Positions 1-11,137 of a stretch of 64,000 nt of DNA are shown in pieces (position 1 is the stretch's first letter; the number at the start of each line of letters is the position of its first letter). Location of the stretch: NCBI GenBank assembly GCA_021186555.1, contig JAJKFL010000330.1:32097944-32161943 (forward strand). Direction: 5' to 3'. The notes beneath the pieces were generated by a model. It had not been told where the DNA came from. It made no database searches and saw only the letters and a list, made by a program, of their open reading frames with translations. The position numbers and the translations under genes were made by a program. Origin of the DNA: Reticulitermes speratus. Lineage: Eukaryota; Arthropoda; Insecta; Blattodea; Rhinotermitidae.

Positions 1-10
1 CAGTATTTAA

Positions 11-758
11 CACTTTAAAGTTAATGGCTACTTTATGTACCACCAGGTTTAACATTTAAAAAGGTGTATTTCTTGCCCAAACTGATTTCGAAGCAAAGAA
101 AGATTATTTCCCTATATAGCAGGAACTGACTCTTTTTTAGGCGCGTTCGCAAAATTCCAAAAAGTGACTATTAGCGTAGTGACGTATGTGATTCTGTCTG
201 TCTGTCCGTCTATCTGTGTGTCTGTCCGTCCGCATGGAACAACTCGACTCCCAATAGACGGATTTTCATGAAATTTGATATTTTGAGTACTTTTCAAAAA
301 TCTGTCGAGAAAATTCAAGTTTGTCTCATATCTGACAAAAATAAGGGTACTTTACATGAAGACCTATGTACATTTATGATAATATCTCATTCAATTCTTC
401 TCAGAATGAGAAATGTTTCAGACAAAATTTGTAGAGAAAATCAAAACTCACATTTTATGTTCAATAACTTTTTTCCGAATATCGTACCGTTTGTGAGATA
501 ATGTGGCAAAATATGGTACAACCGGACAGGCTACCTGCCAACACAATGCAGAGCAGAAAATATGCCATCTGCTTGCCGGATAACTCAGAATATGTAACAA
601 TTATTTCTTTTCAATGCCAACAATCGTTACGCGAACGCGCCTGAAAGTTACGTTTATACGTACATTGCCTGTCTTGTTTATAACTGACAGCGAATGTGTT
701 TACTGCGCGGTACGAACTGAATCTTTTACAATTCACATCAGTATTCGCCATTATAGGG
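11..758 (+). mobile_element. piggyBac-like MITE, interrupted
   Basis: Both ends abut TTAA (7-10 and 759-762), the target duplication typical of piggyBac elements. The left end starts CACTTTAAAG and the right end finishes ..TATAGG. The right part carries GTTTACTGCGCGGTACGAAC, shared with the satellite at 3.5-4.4 kb and the complete copy at 54,579-54,805. The middle is occupied by another repeat (139-668), so the original element was about 220-260 bp. No transposase remains. Confidence 0.6.
139..668 (+). mobile_element. Family F repeat with GGCGCGTTCGC-type ends, copy 1
   Basis: GGCGCGTTCGC near the left and GCGAACGCGCC near the right are complementary. Similarity to the other copies runs about 25 bp beyond the right one. 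Copies lie at 6,310-6,812 (+), 39,880-40,391 (-) and 44,080-44,531 (-). A reading frame is kept in part across copies: from about position 268 it begins MKFDILSTF and includes FMIISHSILLRMRNVS. This copy sits inside a piggyBac-like MITE. I do not recognise the superfamily, and no transposase domain is evident. Confidence 0.6.
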
Positions 759-762
759 TTAA

Positions 763-1049
763 ATTATTTTTTCCATTTTATAAATAGATATTGTATTTTT
801 TTTACTCGTATGTCATATTTTATCATCGTAACTGAAAACGCAATAAATGCACCTTAGCCTAAACGTCAGTTTGCACATTAAATTCTAAACACACCGAGAA
901 AAAAATCCAAAATGAACAATATTGAGAAACTTAAAAATACTTAAAATAGCACAAGGAATTTAAAAAAACAAATATTGGTGGCATGACTAATTAAGAAAGG
1001 AATTCATCTGCAGGTGGATCATTCCTTATTGTGTATTGTGTGGATAAAA
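763..1049. other. Unassigned AT-rich sequence
   Basis: AT-rich, with no open frame, tandem structure or recognised repeat. Confidence 0.5.
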
Positions 1050-1334
1050 GGTAAAACAATCCCATTACAGGCCTGGACAGGCCCTTAGGGCTCCAGGAGG
1101 TTGAGACTCCCAGATTTCTAGACACTCAGCACATGGTGGTAAGGCTGTCAGCCCTATGCACAGGCCGCCTTTACCTGGTACTCATTTCTGTTACAGGCTG
1201 AGTCGATATCAGGGCCATAAGGCGACCGAAACGATTATCTAAATGAAAAATTCCAATGACACCATCGGGAATCGAACCCGCGACCTTCCGTCTTGTAGCG
1301 CAGTGCCTCAACCAACTGCTCCACCGCGCGCCCT
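1050..1334 (-). repeat. tRNA-derived SINE, family A, near full length
   Basis: Read on the minus strand, it starts with a tRNA-like head: A-box-like GGAGCAGTTGG, then a B box GGTTCGATTCC. These are the internal RNA polymerase III promoter elements. A conserved body follows, ending near AATGGGATTGTTTTACC. The same body is found at 6,868-7,127 and 30,277-30,482. No target duplication was clear. Confidence 0.8.
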
Positions 1335-2394
1335 CCTGTAGTGTGGTTGAGGCTTGTAAACAGTAAACGAAACTTCTGTCGTTCTGTACGTAATGGGCTT
1401 CTACAAACTTGGCACAGAATGGAGCCTTCAAGAGCTGACCGGCCACATTAACCGTTGTCTGACAGCAGCAGTGATGTTGTGACAAAATGAACACTGCTAT
1501 TATCTCTATCTCTATTATCTCTGCTTCTGTTAAGTTCATTTTTTATGGCCTTTATTTTCTAAATTTGGTACACAACACATTAACACTAATTCTGTTACTA
1601 CACAAATTACTAAGCTTACACAGTTTCTCCCCATACTGCAAAGTTAGAATCTCAATTCACTCACATAAATTACATAGGTTTTGTTAAATACTCTTGCATT
1701 TGAACACCTCCTTCAAAGCACGAAAAATACAGGGACATTATTCTTTCTGATAACTGTTGCTAGTCATTTCCTGTCGGCTCGCTCAAATTATAACGTGCAT
1801 GTTAGACCTGACGCGTATCTAGAAAGCTGAAGGAAAGCATTTCCTGCGCCCCCTTTTTTTATAAGGCGAGTAAAAACCTAACATTAACTTCAATGCATTG
1901 AATTATAAAGCGTGGACCCCGACTCATGGCAAATTGGAAAAAGTGGTGAGAGCCGCGCTGCCTTCCTTCACGCGAAACGGTCTGCGTGAATCAGTCATGT
2001 GATATGCCAGCTAAAATAATGTCTCTGTATTTTGTAACAAGGACAGGTTTAGATTTTAAGGCTCTCACTGTAGTTCGGTACTGATGTTGATCCCGTTTTT
2101 GAGCCTCAGCACGAGGCAGCCCAATTCCATGTTCGAAATTTTGAAGTCATCAATCCCCCCCCCCTCCCCAAAGAATCATATGAAGAATAATTTTGTTTTG
2201 TCAGTCTCTTTGTATTTCAGACAAAGTATTATTGTGGCAATGTTTCTGTCGTTCTGAGTGAACAGTAAACACTTTACATCAAGTTCCCCCTACCCCCCCC
2301 CCCCCAAAAAAAATAAATTTGGTTCAGAAAACATATGAAAAATTCTGTGTCATCTTTTGAAAACCAATCATCTGATTGTCTTTACGTTCAAATT
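1335..2394. other. Unassigned; homopolymer tracts near 2,155 and 2,290
   Basis: Non-coding AT-rich sequence with C-runs at about 2,155-2,166 and 2,295-2,305. The short frames show no recognisable protein. Confidence 0.5.
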
Positions 2395-2690
2395 GTCCCT
2401 GCCCTTAATTGAGCACCAAGACACGAAGGCGTATGGGGAAGCGTAGGCACACCTCCACGCATTCTTTGCCTCGGCATTAGATGAAAGTGGTCAGCTTCAG
2501 GCCTCGGGGGTTTTACCTCGGGGAAAGAGTCCCCGCTATTCACAAAATAGGAGGCTTGATGGTCCCCCACAGCCGGTGTGAACACGTCAGAAAAAAATAG
2601 ATATTTCATGCTTTTGCCGGGAGTCAAACCTAGATTCCACGGCCTTCAAACCCGTAGCATAGTCACTATACCACCAAAGTTACCACGACT
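2395..2690 (-). repeat. Diverged SINE, family C
   Basis: Minus-strand order matches other family C copies: a tRNA-like head near 2,650-2,690, then a GGAGTCAAACC-type B-box region, a body with AGCCTCCTAT and TACC..GGGG, and a tail near 2,395-2,440. It is much more diverged than the copies at 22,923 or 33,190. Confidence 0.55.
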
Positions 2691-2959
2691 TCAATGTGTT
2701 TCATGTCGACTAGGTTATAATGAATTCCTTTGTTTATATCTGAAAATAGCTCTGATCTGATATAAGATTAATAACTGGGTTATGAGTTTCCACAATACCT
2801 TTCATACAGTACCTTTAAATTCTGGAATTTAAACATATAAGAATGTATCTACATAATTACAACTCTTTTATATAAGGTTAATCACAGATGGATTCGTACG
2901 TCACACATTATTACAATACTTATCGACGGATCATGAGCAGGCAGACATAATCATACAAA

Positions 2960-3041
2960 TACAGGGCATACACAAAAGAATGGTTCGGTTTTAATAGTAA
3001 ACACTATTAAAACCGCAACATTCTTTTGTGTATGCCCTGTA
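2960..3041. mobile_element. 82-bp palindromic mariner-derived MITE
   Basis: A near-perfect hairpin running from TACAGGGCATACACAAAAGA to its complement. Its arms match the outer terminal repeats of the larger element at 10,073-10,479. TA at each end fits mariner target duplication. Eight short copies occur in this window. Confidence 0.85.
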
Positions 3042-3514
3042 TTACACTGAAATATCAGTGACTTGTAAGTAAAGAGGACACTTAAATGGATTTTTTTAAG
3101 TAGAAAAATGTACGTACAAGAGACGAGATGTCATTACGTCAAGAGAGATACAGCGGAAGTGAAGGTGGATAACGTACCCTGAAACAGAGGGCTGACAGGA
3201 TGTCCATATATCCGTACAGTATATTACCACACAATCGACTACACAGGAATTAATTAAGAGCTAAATTTATCTATAAAGCAGAGATAGAGCATTACGTGTT
3301 CCTGTGTTTGAAACATCCGGATTTCGATTACACAGCGATTTGAAACACATTCTGATATTAGTATAGAACAGATACGTTTAGAATGGATGAGAAATTATGA
3401 AGAAGTGTCAAGATGATAAAAAATTAATTTATTAATACGGAGCAGGTAGGCTTAAAATTTTACAGCCGAGTGGTACTTATATATATCAAGAGATTTAATG
3501 CTAAAAATTTTACG
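3042..3514. other. Unassigned sequence
   Basis: No coding frame or repeat seen. Confidence 0.5.
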
Positions 3515-4437
3515 TTCTGCCCACACAGTGTATTTATGTGTTTTGTGTGGATCTCAGAACAAACAGCGATTATTTCACTGTACAACATTAACTGACTGGT
3601 TTGTATAACTGAGACGGAGTGTGTTTACTGCGCGGTACGAACTGTATTTATGTGTTTTGTGTGGATCTCAGAACAAACAGCGATTATTTCACTGTACAGC
3701 ATTAACTGACTGGTTTGTATAACTGAGACGGAGTGTGTTTACTGCGCGGTACGGACTGTATTTATGTGTTTTGTGTGGATCTCAGAACAAACAGCGATTA
3801 TTTCACTGTACAGCATTAACTGACTGGTTTGTATAACTGAGACGGTGTGTGTTTACTGCGCGGTACGGACTGTATTTATGTGTTTTGTGTGGATCTCAGA
3901 ACAAACAGCGATTATTTCACTGTACAGCATTAACTGGTTGGTTTGTATAACTGAGACGGAGTGTGTTTACTGCGCGGTACGAACTGCATATACATATAAC
4001 TATATGTACCACCATGTTTAACATTCATAAATCCTACGTTCTGCCCACACAGTGTATTTATGTGTTTTGTGTGGATCTCAGAACAAACAGCGATTATTTC
4101 ACTGTACAACATTAACTGAGTGGTTTGTATAACAGAGACGGAGTGTGTTTACTGCGCGGTACGAACTGCATATACATATAACTATATGTACCACCATGTT
4201 TAACATTCACAAATCCTACGTTCTGCCCACACAGTGTATTTATGTGTTTTGTGTGGATCTCAGAACAAACAGCGATTATTTCACTGTACAACATTAACTG
4301 ATTGGTTTGTATAACTGAGACGGAGTGTGTTTACTGCGCGGTACGAACTGCATATACATATAACTATATGTACCACCATGTTTAACATTCACAAATCCTA
4401 CGTTCTGCCAACACAGTGCATTTATGTGTTTTGTGTG
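3515..4437 (+). repeat. Satellite of 114-bp and 182-bp units derived from a piggyBac-like MITE
   Basis: The anchor GTGTTTACTGCGCGGTACG recurs at 3,621, 3,735, 3,849, 3,963, 4,145 and 4,327. Spacings are 114, 114, 114, 182 and 182 bp. The longer units add a 68-bp block containing ACTATATGTACCACCATG. The unit order matches, on the opposite strand, the inside of the piggyBac-like MITE at 54,579-54,805. I infer that part of that MITE was amplified in tandem. Confidence 0.9.
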
Positions 4438-5072
4438 GATTTCGAAACTTCAAGAAAGCCTATGATTCAGTTAGGAGGGAGGTCTTGTATAATATTCTCA
4501 TTGACTTTGGTATCCCTATGAAACTAGTAAAGCTAATAAAAATGTGTCTAAATGAAACCTATAGCAGAGTCCGGGTAGGCAAATATTTGTCTGACACATT
4601 TCCTATTAAGAAACAAAATGTCGCCCGTTGTCTCTCTGGGAACAGGGTGCTGAGGACGCTGTTTGGGTCTAAGAGAGACGAGGTAACAGGGGAGTGGAGA
4701 AGACTACATAACGAGGAGCTTTATGATCGGCACTCCTCACGAAATATATCCAGGTGATCAAATCAAGAAGCATGAGATGGGTGGGGCATGTGGCACGTAT
4801 GGGGGAGAGGAGAGGTAAATACAGTTATGATGGGGAAACCTGAGGGAAAGAGACCAGTTATAAGACCTAGAAGTAGATGTGAGGATAAAAGTAAAGCAGA
4901 TCTTATGCAAATTATTCTGGAGGGCGTGGATTAAATTGATCTGGCTGAAGATACGGACAAGTGGCCGGTTGTTGAGGACAAGGGAATGAACTTTCAAGTT
5001 ACACTAAATGCGGGGAATTTCTGAAGAAGGACTCTGCTCTATGGAGTTATTTAGTGAGTTAGTTAGTGTGTC
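4438..5072 (+). pseudogene. LINE family A relic: RT motif-A region joined to the 3' end
   Basis: Non-LTR retrotransposon remnant. The first ~60 codons read FKKAYDSVRREVLYNIL..FGIPMKLVKLIKMCLNETYSRVRVG, the region around reverse transcriptase motif A, whose conserved aspartate lies in AYDSV. At about 4,617 the frame jumps to a C-terminal part with LFGSKRDEVTGEWRRLHNEE. Most of the RT domain, including any YADD, is therefore deleted. The remainder is broken by frameshifts but still shows GKPEGKRPVIRPRSR and a TDKW region. The 3' end is short GTTA-like repeats (5,047-5,066). It abuts the upstream satellite directly. It is non-functional; I did not resolve the LINE clade. Confidence 0.8.
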
Positions 5073-5329
5073 AGGAAGCAACATATTACTGCGAAGGGAG
5101 AATAGGGGTAACTGCCTTGAAACCTTTGAAGACTAACGTATATATACATATCTAGTCCTTCCTCATATTTGGAAATCAGTGTTTACCAAAGGCAAACACA
5201 GCTACTATAGCTGTTAATTTTGTGTGGCTACGTAATTTAGGAAACACGTTTAAGAGACGGAGAGGCAACATATGATCGTTCGTACGTCAGCGGTTTATTT
5301 GTAGGTCATATTTATGTTTATTTCACAGC

Positions 5330-5528
5330 CGAGATACTCCACCGGATAGAGATACTAGATTATGGACTAGAAGATCGAGAAATCATGGTTCGATTTTCGA
5401 CAGGGCTAGAGATCATTCTCTTGTTCACAGGGCGCTGATCGCCTCTGGGTCGAACACAGTCTCCTATCTAATGGGATGGTGTAGCTCTGCACCAAGGTAA
5501 AGATGTCTGAACACTACCCTGACCAATC
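5330..5528 (+). repeat. Diverged tRNA-like SINE, family C-like
   Basis: Head with A-box-like TACTCCACCGG and B-box-like GGTTCGATTTTCG. The body resembles family C (CAGTCTCCTATCTAATGGGA). It is the insertion target of the family B SINE that follows. Confidence 0.5.
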
Positions 5529-5540
5529 GCATCCATCTGA

Positions 5541-6085
5541 TTTTTTTGTCTATGGCTCAACAGCCCTATATGGGCCTATGCCTCCTCATTTCGAGAATTC
5601 ATGATCACACACTTTTTAGACACACCACAGTCGGTAGGATTCCTCTGGACGAGTGATCAGCTCGTCGCAGAGACCTCTACCTGACAACACACAACACTCA
5701 CAAGACACAGACATCCATGCCCCCGGTGGGATTTTTTTTTGTCTGTCCGGTTTTTCCCCTTTGATCCATTTTTTTACTGTTTAAATCCTTTTCGTCCTTC
5801 ATGTCACTTACTACCGTCCTTATACAACAAACACAACACAAACATCCATGCCCCGGTGGGATTTTTTTTTTTTTTTTTTTTTGCCTGTCCGGGGTTTTTC
5901 CCCTTTGATCCATTTTTGTACTGTATTAAATCCTTTTGTCCTTCATGTCACTTATGTTCCATATTAGTTCTTATACAACAAACACAACACAAACATCCAT
6001 GCCCCCGGTGGGATTCGAACCCACGATCCTAGTAAGCGAGCGGCCGCAGACCCACGCCTTAGACCGCGCGGCCACTGGGATCGGC
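5541..6085 (-). repeat. tRNA-derived SINE, family B, with internal triplication
   Basis: The minus strand starts GCCGATCCCAGTGGCCGCGC and has the B box GGTTCGAATCC. The 3' part ends in an A-run (T-run 5,541-5,547). A perfect 13-bp target duplication, GCATCCATCTGAT, flanks it (5,529-5,541 and 6,086-6,098), with one base shared with the tail. The block ACATCCATGCCCCGGTGGGA occurs three times (5,711, 5,842 and 5,993). The two intervening segments share a poly-T and CCCTTTGATCC sequence absent from other copies. Confidence 0.9.
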
Positions 6086-6309
6086 GCATCCATCTGATAC
6101 CGATATTAAATAACTGGAGTCACACCGCTATTCCTCTATACTTCTTCACAGTACGGTTCTTAATTCGTCAGAGGGGAAAATTTTCTGCTTCACTTTACGC
6201 ATTGAAATATGTCAGTTTGTGAAGGAATCACTGTTATTTAAAATTACGGACTGTACCATTCGTTGCGCACTAACATTGAATGAATTAAATACATGGATGA
6301 AGTATTTTT

Positions 6310-6812
6310 AGGCGATTTTGGCGAAACTGCGAAAGGCGACTATTAGCTTCGTCATATCTGTCTGTCCGCATGGAAAAACTCGGCTCCCACTGGACGGATT
6401 TTCATTAAATTTCACATCTGAGTATTTTTCGAACATCTGTCGAGAAAATTCAAGTGTCATTAAAATCTGACAACAATAACGGGTACGTTACATGAAGACT
6501 TATGTACATTTATGACAATATCTCGCTGAATTTTGATTAGAATAATGTTTTACACAAAAGTTGTAGAGGAAATCAAAACACACATTTTATGTTCAATAAT
6601 TTCTTTCCCGGAAATCGTCTTTTATGAGATAATGTGGAAAAATATGGTAAAGCCAGACAGGCCACAGATGACAATATAATATGGCGCATGCGCATTGCAC
6701 GCTGGATAACCAAGGCTACAGACACACACTCAGAATATGTAATACTTCTTGCTTTTGCAGGGCAACAATGGTTACGCGAACGCGCCTCATTGTTACGTTA
6801 TATGTACATTGA
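6310..6812 (+). mobile_element. Family F repeat, copy 2
   Basis: Same layout as 139-668, including GGACGGATTTTCATTAAATT and a right end GTTACGCGAACGCGCC followed by TTACGTTATATGTACATTG. The internal frame is broken. Confidence 0.65.
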
Positions 6813-6867
6813 CTCTCTTGTTGAAGTACACTAACATTTTAAAGTAACAACATTACCACTCGTAAGG

Positions 6868-7127
6868 AAGGTCGCGGGTTCGATTCCCGATGGTGTCATT
6901 GGAATTTTTCACTAACATAATCCTTTCGGTCGCACTATGGCCCTGGGGTCGACTCAGCCTCTAACAGAAATGAATACCAGGAATATTTCATGGAAGGTAA
7001 AGGCGGCCGGTGTGTACGGCTGACAACCTTACCACCTTCATGTTCCGATTGTCTAGAAATCTGTGAGCCTCAACCTCCTGGAACCCTAAGGGCCTGTCCA
7101 GGCCTGTAATGGGATTGTTTTACCATT
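6868..7127 (+). repeat. SINE family A, 5'-truncated
   Basis: Begins just before the B box GGTTCGATTCCCGATGGTG. The A-box half is missing. The rest matches 1,050-1,334 to the same 3' end, AATGGGATTGTTTTACC. Confidence 0.8.
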
Positions 7128-7613
7128 ACCTCTTTTTTAAAGAAAAGTCATTGTTTTTTCATAAACACAGAAATCATTATTTGAATTTAAGAGAAATGAT
7201 ATTTATAATTAATTACAGAGCAATTTCCGTGGCAAATATCGATCAGTATATAAATCAATTATACGACGCACTACGCTTCCAAACCTGAAGGAACTGGCTG
7301 CTGTAAACATCAGAAAACTTTTATGACAACATAAATTTTATTTACGGCTCATGACTGATTTATTTTTCTATTAACAAAACTACTTGTACATCTGTTAATG
7401 CGATCATTCATAGCAGGCTATAATGTGGTAGCGGATGACTCAGAGTGAGTTGCTTAAAGCGAAGGGCTTCGTATATGCGGGAGCTCCTTGCTCGAATCTC
7501 AGCAGGGAAATCAAACATTCTAGTTCAGGCTCTTTACGGAATCTCCTCCAGGCAAATACCACGACTCAGTCCCTCAACGTCCAGTCAAATTCACTTTTGA
7601 CTCATGAGCATGG

Positions 7614-7705
7614 TAAAGTTACGTTGTACCTGTCCACGCCATGATGGCTCACGGCGGCAGTAGAGGTATATCGTCACTCTTTCTTAATAACCGCACTAGA
7701 TACAG
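7614..7705 (-). repeat. SINE family C, 3' fragment
   Basis: Matches the terminal part of family C (CAGTAGAGGTATA and ACTCTTTCTTAAT). The region before it (7,420-7,613) is tRNA-like but too diverged to place. Confidence 0.5.
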
Positions 7706-8056
7706 ATACGTGCTCAGCTTCATGTCCCGGCTGATTTACCATCGAGAAAAGAAATTACGAAACTTACGTAAGGACAGTCATTGGATTTTTCCACGCAGTG
7801 TACTTATATATTTTGTATGACTGTTAGAAGAAACATACTTTGCACATTCCTGTATTCCCCATTACCAGAACAATATTCGGTGAGATGTACAAATCATGAA
7901 GATTCTCATTATGCAGTTTTCTCTAGTCTTCTATTACTACCTTCCTCTTAGGCCCATAAATACACTCTGCTGAAAAAAAAAACGTAGATTCTTTTCAATC
8001 TCAAAGCACGTGATACACGCAGCAACCACTTTGCTTTAAATAAATGATTCTGAACA

Positions 8057-8334
8057 CAGATGGTGTAGACAACCCGTCGCCCCCCCAACCCCCCCACCTG
8101 CGACTCGATAATCAGAGGCCCCCCCCAATAATTATTAGCGAAGTTATTCCCAGATCTGTCCGAATATTGCCTTCTGTCAGAAGGACGGAATGCAGTCAGA
8201 AATAACCCACAATAAATTTTAGTGCTGTGTAAGTAGGGGGGGGGCCCTCCCGACCCAAGAGGACCCCCCTGACCCACGGGGTCCCCAAGCGCGTGGGGGG
8301 GGGGGGGTCTGAGGAGGCATTGTATACGCCACTG
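8057..8334 (-). mobile_element. Possible hAT-like MITE
   Basis: On the minus strand the right edge begins CAGTGGCGTATAC, like the hAT MITE at 32,153. The left edge, CAGATGGTGTAGAC, could be the other end. Long G and C runs fill the inside. The 8-bp flanks agree only weakly, so the boundaries are uncertain. Confidence 0.35.
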
Positions 8335-9289
8335 CTCAATATTTTACTGCATTTCACCAGTCAGTCAAAACCTCGTACAGCTGTTTTGAGAAAAAAGCTT
8401 CTCTGTTGAAGTCTGTTTTCACAATTTGTACATATAAATATCACACAATTCTTTAGTAAATGTCCTTCATTTCGAGACCTCAACGTCCCACAGTTTGATA
8501 AACACCGTACCGCTTTTAAACGGTAAATTCTCATGTAATTCATAGACTACAAATCTACTTCGTGTTCAATCCCCAGATTATATTAAAATTAAATTGCGTT
8601 GCACCTAAAATGTTATGAACGAAAGGGAATTAGTGGTAACATGGAGGCAACATGGAGCCAACTTAGTTCTCGGATAATCAAATACGTCCAGTATCTGGGT
8701 GGGGCTGCATGCTTTTCTCACAAAGGCTCACGCATTATCATCATAATCCTGCATTTAAAGCAGATGGGATGGGTCCAGTATAATAACGAGTCTGGTTGGG
8801 GTTATGTTCTGAAATACGTGTACGAATTATGTAAATCTACATTCCACATGTTTGGTCTCCTGTGTTTACAACAAGCTGTACATGATAACAATGGATATAC
8901 TAGACCTACAGTACATAAAGGTAGTTATAACGAAACACAAGTTTAACGCATGTTTAAAAACGAATTTTAATTAACTATATCACGGCCACGGAAAGGTGTC
9001 TTGACTGATCGATATCCTCCTCACTTCCCACTACACAGCACTCTCCTATATTCCCCTCCAGTCGAGAGGATATTATGTTTAGCACGTAATCAATTTAGCT
9101 ATCGGCAGGCGTTGTGGGTTCGCTTACGAATAAGAGGAGGCTGAAGGGGAATAAAACAGTAGGCAGAGAGGGGGAAGCGGCGAGGCTAGTCATCCCCACC
9201 ATCCATAGACTTCTTTGCGTGGACTCAGTATAGTTTCCTTTCATGTAAAGTCGCTTTCAGCGATTGATGTATCTGACGAATGCGAAGAC
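8335..9289. other. Unassigned sequence
   Basis: Contains a 115-codon open frame (8,599-8,946) with no recognisable domain. I see no repeat match or clear splice signal, and treat it as non-coding. Confidence 0.4.
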
Positions 9290-9771
9290 CAGTGGCGGAC
9301 TGGTTATAAAAATATTGGTTGCCAGGAGACAAAGGGGGCCCACCCACAACTATAAGGCTATAATTTAATTTTTATAAGAAATAAATAAAATTTTCAAAAA
9401 ATACATAAGTGGAAAAAAGGTACAATTAAAATTTTTGCGAAATAAATGTATATTTTTTTAGTAATTACAGTGTACATATATTGTACATATTACTGGCAGT
9501 ATACAGTAGATACTAAATGTAAATACAGATTTTATAATTGAATTTTTAAATTATTTTTTTTAATTTTAAATAAATGGTGGATTTTATTAAAATTTTTTTT
9601 ATCAAAATAGTAATACAACGTAAATTTTAGTTGCAGCCAGTAATAATATTGGAACTTCTATTATATTTTCAAGCTACTAAAAGGTCATTAACATTTTTAA
9701 TATATTGTCTAATGTTTAAGGGGGGCCCACTTGCCATCGGGCAAGCTGACACCCTGGCCAGTCCGCCACTG
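9290..9771. mobile_element. hAT-type MITE
   Basis: Terminal inverted repeats CAGTGGCGGACTGG and CCAGTCCGCCACTG. The 8-bp flanks, GCGAAGAC (9,282-9,289) and GCGCCGAC (9,772-9,779), match at six positions, consistent with a hAT target duplication. Inner ends share GGGGGCCCAC. The core is extremely AT-rich and has no transposase. Confidence 0.75.
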
Positions 9772-10072
9772 GCGCCGACAACTGTACACTTTACAAGAAG
9801 CCATGTGAGTGAATGTAATATCTTTTCTCTACTGGTTTATTTGGCAAAAATTTATACTCGCAAAAGTCTCGACTAGATAAGCAAAACGAATATTGGTGAT
9901 TCCTTCGACTTACGTCACATTTACAAACGGACAAATGGCCAATATTTGTACAATGGTACAGTTCCCACGACATGAGAAGTATCCAGTGACAAATGTTCAT
10001 CAGATATACCAGCCGTGGAAACGCGAGTTAATAATTTTCATATCAGTCATCAAATATAACACGTATTTCATA

Positions 10073-10479
10073 TACAGGGCATACACAAAAGAATGGTGCG
10101 GTTTCAAAAGTGAATAAAAACTTTATGCCTCATATTACACGGGCACAACATACACCGTCAGCGGCGGCAACTGTCCAAGTTTCTCATTTGGTAATTACAA
10201 TCCTTCAATGTGTGCACCCTGGGTCACACGACACACATCCACACGGTAATCAAACTCATCCCAGACCCGGTGTAGCATGTCCGCTGTAATGGCCTGCAGT
10301 GCATGCGTTATCCGATCACGGATTTCAAGGGCAGTAAGCAAGAGAAGCGAACTGCTGGTAGCCCAAGAGAAACGTGGACAGTTGCCGCCGCTGACGGTGT
10401 ATGTTGTGCCCGTGTAATGTGAGACATAAATTTTTTATTCACTTTTGAAACTGCACCATTCTTTTGTGTATGCCCTGTA
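10073..10479 (-). mobile_element. Internally deleted mariner-like element, source type of the 82-bp palindromes
   Basis: Terminal inverted repeats of about 107 bp start TACAGGGCATACACAAAAGA and continue through ACACGGGCACAACATACACC. Between them lies only the end of a transposase gene (minus strand). The outer 41 bp of each repeat, joined, give the short palindromes elsewhere in the window. Confidence 0.85.
10195..10344 (-). pseudogene. Transposase C-terminal remnant, mariner superfamily
   Basis: The minus-strand frame ends LHRVWDEFDYRVDVCRVTQG then AHIEGL and a stop at 10,195-10,197. This resembles the C-terminal tail of the transposase type that starts with a PPTDKTVR helix-turn-helix, as in the element at 11,678. 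The whole catalytic DDE region is missing. It lies between the long terminal repeats of its element and cannot be functional. Confidence 0.7.
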
Positions 10480-10790
10480 TTAAAGCCTTAGTTTAATCAC
10501 TTCGCCCTACACATTTTTTTCTTACAATTTAGAGAATTCTTCCTGGTTTCATGTAACATCCCGTTTCCTAACAACCCTGTCAGTTTAAGATATTTCCTTA
10601 AAATGTCTGTCAACGAATAGTTATAGCTGCCTAATTAAAATATTGTTAAATTAATCCACATTATAGCTGTCATATCCGCAAATTTTTATGGCAGTTAAGT
10701 TCTAGATTATGGGTCTTCCAAGTTATGAGGCCTTGCTGTTTCGACCCTTGTTACCAACATGTTTGAGGGACTTGCTGCCCTCATTTTGTC

Positions 10791-10822
10791 CTGAAGATGG
10801 AGACATTATGTTACTCGAAACA
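10791..10822 (+). ncRNA. Hammerhead-like motif (degenerate)
   Basis: CTGAAGAT, then a stem-loop closed by GAG/CTC, then GAAAC. The short helix III end is less clear than in other copies. It lies in an otherwise unassigned stretch (10,500-10,880). Confidence 0.35.
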
Positions 10823-10881
10823 GTGGTAACAATCAATGATAATACACAGCATCATAACCCTCAAGATCGCAATGGTAACTA

Positions 10882-11065
10882 CAGTCGAACCCGTTTATAA
10901 CGACATCGGTTTATGCGACACCTCGTCTATACAGTCAGATATTCTGTTGTACCAATTAATTCCTCACTGTTAACCATAACATTATACTCCTCGGTTATAA
11001 CAACACTCGTTTATAACGACATAAAATATTCAGTCCCTTTCGTGACGTTATAAGCGAGTTCGACT
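10882..11065. mobile_element. Tc1/mariner/pogo-type MITE
   Basis: Inverted ends CAGTCGAACCCGTTTATAAC and GTTATAAGCGAGTTCGACT, bordered by TA. A second copy, in reverse orientation and split by insertions, spans 26,408-27,541. No coding content. Confidence 0.75.
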
Positions 11066-11137
11066 CTATATGGTAAAATGATACTTTTGCGCGAAACTTG
11101 AGATTAGCATTATATATAGCGACGCTAATTAAACTAA

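Noticed and set aside
1261..1334. tRNA gene
   Set aside because: A and B boxes are present, but the cloverleaf cannot be completed and the sequence continues into a repeated SINE body. The same holds for the other tRNA-like heads.
8599..8946. 115-codon open frame as a gene
   Set aside because: No domain, no splice or codon evidence, AT-rich setting. Left unassigned.
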